Below are positions 56,740 to 64,000 of a DNA stretch of 64,000 nt, piece by piece. Under the pieces are notes generated by a model. That model worked only from the letters and a program-made list of their open reading frames with translations. It was not told the origin of the DNA and searched no databases. The position numbers were made by a program, and so were the translations under genes. This DNA comes from Nectonema munidae (taxonomy: Eukaryota; Nematomorpha; Nectonematoida; Nectonematidae), in the NCBI GenBank assembly GCA_030549495.1, contig JAUIRK010000894.1, forward strand, positions 930,001 through 994,000, in the 5' to 3' direction. How positions within the stretch are numbered: position 1 is the first letter of the stretch; every line of letters starts with the position of its first letter.

Positions 56740-58444
56740 GTTGTTTTTTTATAGAGTTTTAAAATATCTGATATTTTGGAGTTGATTGATGAAGAAAAAG
56801 TTACTAACGCCGAATTTTTATAGAGCCCCCAATAAATGCTTGTTCTATTTCTGATGAAGATTCTGGGGATGAAGAAAATTCCACACGTGAAAACCTCACA
56901 ACAAATCAACTTGCTGCTCCCGGAATTGTTGTAAATGTTGATGAAACTGATGATAATCAAAAAGAAGATGAATTGAGTATATCCCGTTGAGTTTCTGAGA
57001 AGAGAAATAAAACCTCAGTTGTTTCTTGGATTGATATAAACAACGAGAACTTAGAGAGTTCATATATTCCAGTTTATGGACCTTCTTTTCATGATCAACT
57101 TCTCACTTTTTTTGAATATAGAATTAATCGACAAAATTGTTTCTTTCACAAATCTTTATGCTACTCAGAAAAATACGATTTTGAATACATCGAAAGATGA
57201 AATTCTTTGTTTTATAGGAATTTTAATCATGTCTGGGTATAATATTTTGCCAAGATGCAGAATGTACTGGGAAAAAACAAGATTGCTTTAACTCTTTTAT
57301 TTCAAGTGCAATGAGAAGGCAAAGATTTGAAGAAATTAAGAAATAAATTCATTTTTGCGATAATAGAAGACTTGATACTTCTGATAAATTCACTAAAGTT
57401 CGAATGCTCTTAAACGATTTAAAAGAAAAATACCAAGCTTATATGCCTTTTAGAGAATTTCATTGTATCGACGAAACTATGATACCATATTTTGGAAACC
57501 ACTGTAGCAAACAGTTTATTAAGGGAAAACCTATAAGGTTTGGCTACAAACAATGGTCACACTGCGTTTCTCCTGGGTATTGTGTGAATTTTGACTTGTA
57601 CCAAGGCAAAAGTATGAGCAAATCTGAACTTGGAGTTGGACCTTCTATTCTTTGGGATTTCGCTCAAACACTCAATGAAAAGATGCAAAAAAATTATCAC
57701 TTTATATCTGACAATTACTTTTCAACCTATGAAGATATTAAAAAATTTGGAGAAGCGAATATTAAAGCAACATCAACAATACGACCAAATCGTGTGAAAA
57801 ATTTTCCAAAAGTATCCATCAAAGATCTCAAAAAAGAAAAAAGAGGTTTTTATAAAATCCTAGCAAGCACTGATGGTGTAAATATATGTCAATGGTACGA
57901 TAATCGTTCTGTTCTTGCTATCAGTAATACACTTGGTGACAAACCTCTGAAAACAGCATCAAGATATTCCTGTAGAGAAAAAAGAAGAATTGTTATAAAT
58001 CAGCCCTATATTTTCAATGTTTATAATAGTGAAATGGGATGGGTTGATCAAATGGACCAAAACATAGCACAATACCGTTGTTCTGTGCGTGGAAAAAAAT
58101 GGTACTGGCCCATATTTACACATCTTATCGACATGACTGTAAACCAAGCTTGGATTCTCTGCAGGTTATCTCCTGGCGATAAACTAGATCAACTAGCTTT
58201 CAGGAGACAAATTGTAGACGTTCTTCTGAATAAATTTGGGAAAGTTCCAAAACCTAGTAAAGCTTTAGCAACAAAGGAGCCATCTGAAGCAAAAAGATAC
58301 GATAAATTTGACCATTATGTAGGTCTAATCGAGAACAAAAAACGCCTAAAATGTAGGAAATGTCATAAACTTATTCCAACGATGTGCTTAAAATGTAAAG
58401 TAGGTGTTCACGTTAAATGCTTTCTTTCTTATCATACTGAATGA
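56740..58444 (+). pseudogene. piggyBac-family transposase (PGBD-like), decayed N-terminus
   Basis: PiggyBac transposases cut and paste elements at TTAA sites. The N-terminal part (56825-57110) carries NACSISDEDSGDEE and GPSFHDQLLTFFE; the next (57110-57291) carries LNIELIDKIVSFTNLYA, GYNILPRC and YWEKTRLL; the rest is one 346-codon open frame (57404-58444). That frame holds the three catalytic aspartates in context: HCIDETMIPYFG, HFISDNYFSTYED and GWVDQMDQNIAQYRCSVRGK. A Cys/His-rich C-terminal finger follows (CRKCHKLIPTMCLKCKVGVH). Frame changes near 57110 and 57290, stops near 56990 and 57345, and an earlier stop near 56816 inactivate it. The intact catalytic half suggests fairly recent loss. 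The MITEs at 36798, 52412 and 52918 have piggyBac-type ends but may belong to another piggyBac family. Confidence 0.9.
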
Positions 58445-58905
58445 AAAAATTTTTATCAAAGTTTTTTCAGGTTTTATATCGTTATGACTAACGTATCATA
58501 TATGATACCCCTTTTTTCTGAGAAAATAAATTTTTTTTTTTAATTTTTTCATCTCCATTCAAAAATACAACATAAAGTAATAGATGATTGATAAAAATTA
58601 TATTAAAAAAGTTGAAAAAGTTTCTTTGTCCTACGGGCTACCTTTAGTCAAAATAAGTTGGACGTAAAAGGGTATTCTTTATTTGTAAACTCATTGTATA
58701 CATCATATATAAAAAATATACAATAAATTTAAAGTTACCCACTTTGATGCCTCAAACAAACGAATGTACGGAGCAGGGCTTACTTCAAAACATTAATTTT
58801 CTCATATAAAAACTGCATTTCTAGCCTTAGGCTTTTTTGGTTCAAAGACGTCAAAAAATTGACTAAATTTTAACGTAGAAAGTCATCAGTGCACCATTTC
58901 GGATT
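58445..58905. other. 3' part of the piggyBac element and flank
   Basis: Contains a palindromic GTATCATATATGATACC (about 58493-58509) and an ACGTAAAAGGGTA end-like motif (about 58660-58672) that may mark the right terminus of the piggyBac copy. No TTAA is left there. Confidence 0.4.
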
Positions 58906-58911
58906 ATATGA

Positions 58912-59129
58912 TCTAGTATAATTTACACCTTGAGTAATACTTAAATGTAAATCCTTGATATACTTTACGTGCATATCACTTTATACTCCTAAGGCACTTT
59001 TGTTATATATATATATATACACACACTGCTGTTATTTATCACTTTAGCATCATTATAGTACTTTTATAACTTTGCTATACTATCCTAAATAAATCATCTT
59101 ATCAATCGTCTAATTCTGGTTTAACTACA
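58912..59129 (+). repeat. 5' LTR, 218 bp
   Basis: Matches the two halves of the 3' LTR. Contains a TA microsatellite (about 59005-59020) that was the target of the pogo insertion in the other LTR. Confidence 0.88.
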
Positions 59130-59156
59130 ATTAAAAGTACTACTTTAAAGTGATCA

Positions 59157-59919
59157 TGGACAAAATTCTAAAGCGGCCTATTGTTGATATTAAGCCCACT
59201 GATCAAGACTCATGAACAGTAGAAGCATTGGCGCGTTCTTTTTGAGAATTTTTTAGAGTATATACCTGAAGGTGAGTCTAATAAAATTAAAACTTTACTT
59301 TGCCATATAAAGCCTCACATATTCAAATACATTAATCCTAGAAAAACTCGAATCGATTTTTTGTAAAGAAAGAAATTCTCTTTACATGCGTCATCTACTT
59401 GCTGCTAGAAAACAAAGAACCGATGAAAGCATTGACGAGTTTGTTCAGAAACTGCAAAACTTAGGTAAGTACTGTAACTTCAAGGATATCAGTGCCGAAG
59501 TTTATAAAGAAGAAATGATCCGTGATTCCTTAATTAATGGAATTTATTCTCCATCTATACGTTTGCGTTTGTTAGAAAATAGTAAATTATCCTTTGAAAA
59601 GGCTATTTTAATTGCAAGATCTTTAGGGATTGCATTCAAGAGTTCTGCTGATTACGGCGTAAAAATCACGATGTCTGCGGCAGCTTCCAGTAATAATGGT
59701 AGTTTAGATGCTACAGATCCTATGAACGCTGTCGTTCAATCGAAGACTGCCTTTAAACCTAAAGAACAAAGCCTTAATTCTTGTTGGTTTTGTGGAAATC
59801 AACGTCACCCTCGTGTCAACTGTTCGGCTCGCAATTCATATTCTCGAAAGTGTAATAAACTAGGTCACTTTAGTAAAGTTTGCCGATCTAAAACTTCTAC
59901 TTTTGTTCCCTCTTATTAA
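59157..59919 (+). pseudogene. gag region of the LTR fossil
   Basis: The region has capsid-like sequence (RKQRTDESIDEFVQKLQ, about 59410) and a C-terminal pair of Cys/His zinc-knuckle-like motifs (CWFCGNQRHPRVNC and CNKLGHFSKVC). These place it among Ty3/gypsy-type elements of animals. Confidence 0.8.
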
Positions 59920-60330
59920 CTCATTCTCCAGAGAAGTCATGCTAAAGGTATTAATAAATAACGTAATGATTGATGCACTTTTGGACACTGGATCAACAGA
60001 AAATTTTATCGCCCAAAGTTGCGTCAAGAAATTAAATTTAATTCCTTTTCAATTTTATGGAAACGTGAGTATGGCTGACACGACACATTAATCTCAAATT
60101 CGCGGACTAGTAACTTCGGATATCAAAGTAAAAGGAAAGTTCTATCAAGGCATTACCTTTTATGTCTTAAAGGAATTGGCAGCGGAAGTCATTTTGGGTA
60201 CAAGTTTCCTTGAAACCCACAAGTTCGTGACTTTTTCCTTCAAAGGAACTCGCGATGAAATAAATGTATGTTCCCTTCCTGCTATTAAAATGAAGTGTCC
60301 TTCTCCTTTTACACCTTTCCAAGGAGTGTT
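59920..60330 (+). pseudogene. retropepsin region of the LTR fossil
   Basis: ALLDTGSTENFI (about 59974-60010) is the aspartic-protease signature DTG, and VILGTSFL-like sequence follows (about 60190). Fossil; no product expected. Confidence 0.75.
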
Positions 60331-60439
60331 ATCCGATCGCTGATACTCGTAAGTACTCTTCTCAAGATTATTTATTTATACAAACCGAAAAAACCTTCAT
60401 TGTGTTAACGCTCATCGACCATTTCAGAAACTTAATGTT

Positions 60440-61221
60440 GATTTTAAAGGACCATTATCTTCTTATTCACAGTATAAATATTTCTATTGATAGTTGATGA
60501 ATATTCCCGTTTTACATGGGCCTATAAATGTAAAGATTGTTCCTCTCAGAGTGTAATTAGTTTACTAACAAATATTTTTTGTATGTTTGGGTTACCATAC
60601 CTATGGCATTTGTAGGATATGAGATAAAAAATTTTTTTATTAATAATAATATTGCTCACACTACCTCCATACCATACCATCCGACAGGAAACAGCCGAGT
60701 TGAAAAATATAACGGTATATTATGGAGAAGGGTTCTCAAAGGGCCGTTGAGAATAGAGGCGTTGGGAAGATGTTCTGGATGTGTCCCTCCATGCCGTGAG
60801 ATCCTTGTATTGTACCTCTATCAATTGTACTCCTCACGAAAGTATGTTCGTTTTTCCTCGGAAAACTGGAAGTGGAACTTCTTTACCAACTTGGTTGACA
60901 CAACCTGGAAAAGTTCTACTAAAAAAACAAGGCGCTTCAAGAAAAATGGGTGATGACATGGAAATAGTGGAAATTGAACACACCAACCCAACACATGCCT
61001 CAGTAAAGACAAAAGAAGGAACAACGAAAAACGTTTCCTTAAGAGATCTTGCCCCATTCACTGCTGCTGAAGAACAAAGTCTTCAAGATGAAAATCCTGC
61101 AGTCCAAAATACTTCTAATGAGAATCTTGACTTTTCCAAGAAGGAAGATGATGTAAGTTCTTCGCCAACAGAAAGATATCCAAAGCGTGAAAGAAGACCA
61201 CTCCTTAGACTGCATTATTGA
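60440..61221 (+). pseudogene. integrase region of the LTR fossil
   Basis: The integrase catalytic-core landmarks IPYHPTGNSRVEKYNG (about 60670-60718) are followed by a C-terminal region with GKVLLKK and a final RYPKRERRP stretch, as in gypsy-type polyproteins. Confidence 0.75.
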
Positions 61222-61245
61222 GTGTTTTTTTTAGGAAGGGGAAAT

Positions 61246-61342
61246 TGTAGTATAATTTACACCTAGAGTAATACTTAAATGTAAATCCTTGATATACGTT
61301 TACGTGCATATCACTTTATACTCCTAAGGCACTTTTGTTGTA
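61246..61342 (+). repeat. 3' LTR, first part
   Basis: Begins TGTAGTATAATTTACACC and ends at the TA where the pogo element starts. Continues at 63676-63800. Confidence 0.85.
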
Positions 61343-63675
61343 CAGTCAAACCTGCTTTAACGGCCACCTGTCAATAGCGTCCACCTCTTATAATGGCCAT
61401 TTAAATATCCTCCAAACAGGATTACTACACAATACACCCTGCGAATAGCGGCCACTGGGAGAAAAGTGTGAAGCACATAGACACATATGTACTTTCATTT
61501 GTAGAACTTAAATGAGTAACATAATAATGATGGACACTTTCGTTGATTGAGTGCTTTTCTCTTCTATGGCCTACATTCTAGTGTCCTCATTTAGATATCA
61601 AACAGGAGCCACTTGAGAAAAAATCGTCATAATTTGATGCGTGTCTGTAGTTCATTTTTCATTACACATAAAGATCTGTTTAATTCATTCATTTGCGTGT
61701 CAATTATTTCCATCCTATTCTATAACATGAACGCCTAAACTTTCTCATTTGTTATATAAATTCCATTATTCTGATATGCCTGTAAACACCCCAAAGTCGT
61801 CTAAAATTCGCAATTCACTTTCTCTTGAACAAAAGGTTGAGGTGATAATGATGCACGAAAAAGAAAAGTTTAGCGCGCGTTCCATTGTTTAAAGACTTTT
61901 TATTGGAGGACACCGTTGCGGTAAAACTCAGATTTTGAAAATTATAAAGAATAAGCAGAAGGGGATTGATGAATTTCAAAATAACAGACCAAACGATCGT
62001 AAGCAAAAAGCACGAAAAACGTCAAACGATCAATTAAACGCAATCCTTTATGAATGGTTTAAAGAAAGTTCGGCTAGGTTGCTACCTTTAAGCGGTCCTC
62101 TTCTTCAGGAAAAAGCCAAAGAGATTGCAGTTCATTTGAAACTTCAAGATTTTAAAGCATCAAATGGTTGGCTAGAAGCCTTTCGTCGTAGACATAGCAT
62201 AGTGTTCGGTAAGATGAATGGAGAAAGTGGCGGAGTTGATAAGAATGTTGTGGAAGACTGGAAGCAGAAACTACTCGAAATCTGTTCAAATTATGATGCT
62301 CGTAACATCTTCAATATGGATGAAACTGGGCTTTTTTTTTAAATGTCTGCTTACGTTACGTTACACTTCAAAGAACGGACTGTTTTGGTGGAAAACGTTC
62401 GAAGGAGCGTATCACTCTTATGTTTTTTGCTAATTCTCTTGGAGAAAAAGAGCGTCCAATGTTAATTGACAAATCATTTAAACCCCGTTGCTTTGGAAAA
62501 ATACAACATAAAGATCTTCCGGTAGATTACCACGCAAATAAAAAGGCTTGGATGGCAAGCAATCTTTTTGAACTTTTTATGAAAAAACTCAACAAAAAAT
62601 GCAGTCCCAAAACCGAAAGATCCTAATGTTGCTGGACAATGCTCCGTGCCATTCTCTTTTAGAGTTTTCTAATATAAAACTTGTTTTCCTTCCTCCTAAC
62701 ACTTCTTCCATCATTCAGTTAATGGATCAAGGAATAATACAAGCGGTCAAATTTAATTTCAGGAAGCGGCAGCTGCAAGGTATAATTAGTCGAATGAAAC
62801 AAAAACAGGAGTTGACGGCTTCTGATCTGTTACGACGCACTGATCTTCAAGCTATTTATTGGCTTCACGAAGAATGGGGAAAAATAAGGGCAGACACAAT
62901 CCAGAAGTGTTTCCAAAGATGTGGAGTTGGTTGTGAAGACGTTGAAAGTAGAGTTGATAAAGACAAGGAAGAAGAGAATGATGATATAGAGACTGTTTGT
63001 CGAGAAAATTTGCAAATGAGTTTAGATGAATTCGATGCTTCACTGGTGACAACTGATCATAATCACCCTTTAACTGTCGAAGAATTTCAGCACCGACTTG
63101 AACTCAATCAATAAAATGAAATCAGCGAAGAAGAAGATGATGAAGGCTCACATGAACTCCAGTACAAAAATCTTGGGGATGTCAGTAAAAGTATTTCTGA
63201 AATACAGGCATTCGCGATACACAAAGGCTTCACTAAAGTACTCGAAAAATGCATAGAGTTGAATGATGCAGTTGATCAAGGATCACAGTTACAAAAACAA
63301 AATGTCAAGCAGTCAAAGATCTTTGATTACTATATTTTGAAAAAGAATAATGTAAGCCTCCAACATACATAACCTACATCACTATTAAATTTTTTATTAA
63401 TAAAATGCTCTTCTGGTTTTTATTACTTTTACTTTTAATATTTTCATCTTTTGTTTGCTCTTTTATGCAGTTTATATTTATAAAAGAATGTTCTTTCTAC
63501 ACTAAAATAATTTTTTTCGTTTTTTAATGATTTGTTAGAGACAAGTGCCTAGTTAATAAATAAATTCCACACATAATCTTTTAAATACGAAATAAGAAGT
63601 AAACTTATTTTTAACCTGTGTATTACGACCACCTGTGAATAGCGGTCAGGTTTCCTGTTTACCTTGAGTGGCCCT
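61343..63675 (+). mobile_element. pogo/Tigger-type DNA transposon in the 3' LTR, 2.3 kb
   Basis: Starts CAGTCAAACCTGCTTTAACG after a TA. Subterminal blocks GGCCACCTGTCAATAGCG (left) and GACCACCTGTGAATAGCGG (right, about 63628-63646) recur at both ends, and the right terminus lies next to TA at about 63675. The TA target and these ends are typical of the pogo/Tigger branch of Tc1/mariner. The outermost bases of the two ends do not match well, so the right border may be off by a few bases. Confidence 0.85.
61776..63372 (+). pseudogene. pogo/Tigger transposase with CENP-B-type HTH and DDD core
   Basis: Starts MPVNTPKSSKIRNSLSLEQK with a psq-type HTH, then a CENP-B-type HTH (about 62020-62210, with LQEKAKEIAVHLK and SNGWLEAFRRRHSIV). 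The DDE core follows: IFNMDETGLFF (about 62310), then RKILMLLDNAPCHS (about 62620-62661) and SIIQLMDQGIIQAVK (about 62710-62755), the D-D-D triad of this family. A Glu-rich tail ends near 63372 (IFDYYILKKNN). Breaks: an in-frame stop near 61890, frame changes between about 62338 and 62605, and a stop at 63112-63114 after which the same frame continues. Not active, but the domains are complete in order. Confidence 0.9.
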
Positions 63676-63800
63676 TATATATATGTATACACACACTGCT
63701 GTTATTTTATCACTTTAGCATCATTATAGTACTTTTATAACTTTGCTATACTATCCTAAATAAATCATCTTATCAATCGTCTTATTCTGGTTTTACTACA
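63676..63800 (+). repeat. 3' LTR, second part
   Basis: Resumes in the TA repeat (ATATGTATACACACACTGC) and runs to TTTTACTACA, matching the end of the 5' LTR. Confidence 0.85.
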
Positions 63801-63806
63801 ATATGA

Positions 63807-64000
63807 TGTGCCATTTAGGCTTTTTTTCGTACTTTTGGCGAATGCAGCATGGGTTGATGACCACCCTTGGTGTAGGGTCATGTTGCAAGTGACAATCAGG
63901 CAAGTGTAATATGAGGTAAATGAATAGGGTGTAAGTAATAGGGAACGAATGAAAGAAAGTAAATAATGTTTCTCATTTAAATTCTTTATTTTTATATTTT
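63807..64000. other. flank to window end
   Basis: Slightly less AT-rich sequence (TGACCACCCTTGGTGTAGGG near 63857) without a recognised gene or repeat; a repeat cut by the window edge is possible. Confidence 0.4.

Larger units (their letters stand above)
58906..63806 (+). mobile_element. Ty3/gypsy-type LTR retrotransposon fossil, broken, with a pogo element in its 3' LTR
   Basis: Direct LTRs (58912-59129 and 61246-63800, the latter split) start TG/TC and end TACTACA. They are flanked by a 6-bp target duplication, ATATGA (58906-58911, 63801-63806). A purine-rich tract (AGGAAGGGGAAA) precedes the 3' LTR. Recognisable parts are a gag region, a retropepsin region and an integrase region in the normal order. 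The element is clearly broken, with several breaks. The two LTRs look about 95% or more alike, suggesting a fairly young insertion; the pogo insertion is younger still. Confidence 0.88.

Noticed and set aside
1-64000. CRISPR arrays, operons, rRNA genes
   Set aside because: None of the repeats has CRISPR spacing, and the split genes and transposon types show this is animal DNA.

Overview
The window is AT-rich animal DNA: split genes with GT-AG introns, no operons, and many hAT, piggyBac, pogo and LINE remnants plus tRNA-derived SINEs. The mix suggests an invertebrate with a repeat-laden genome. An arthropod such as a copepod is my guess, not something the sequence proves. Most of the 64 kb is transposon debris and AT-rich filler.

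Two host genes can be supported. The first, on the minus strand, is a PR/SET-domain zinc-finger (PRDM-type) gene. I pieced it together from seven short exons between 42224 and 26688; reading phase is continuous across all six introns, which range from 55 bases to about 4.5 kb. Its 5' start and probably its 3' end were not found. The second, on the plus strand, is a DNAJC17 orthologue (J-domain exon 48242-48478, RRM and C-terminal exon 50906-51688). Its first exon was not found.

Layout: 1-1.8 kb is AT-rich filler. 1.8-10.6 kb is a large composite inverted-repeat structure. Its arms are made of ~150-bp tandem units, and inside are a second nested inverted repeat, a hAT element with its own insertions, a ~150-bp satellite, a 54-bp triplet repeat, a CpG-rich foldback MITE and a 261-bp tandem duplication. 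12.1-15.1 kb is a LINE with a 9-bp target duplication. 16.6-19.4 kb holds a ZBED5-like hAT fragment and a second copy of the 2.7-5.9 kb hAT element. 20.7-26.0 kb is a SINE split by a 5.1-kb ZMYM1-type hAT element (8-bp target duplication), itself hit by a LINE. 26.7-42.2 kb is the PRDM gene, whose introns carry nested LINE, hAT, palindromic and MITE insertions. 42.4-45.3 kb has two LINE 3' fragments. 48.2-51.7 kb is DNAJC17, whose single visible intron contains a stretch that looks like poor sequence. 52.4-53.0 kb carries short piggyBac-type MITEs. 56.7-58.5 kb is a decayed piggyBac transposase. 58.9-63.8 kb is a broken Ty3/gypsy-type LTR element whose 3' LTR was hit by a pogo/Tigger transposon.

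No rRNA, CRISPR or true tRNA gene was seen. The two host genes face each other's 5' sides (PRDM minus, DNAJC17 plus, about 6 kb apart) and look functionally unrelated.
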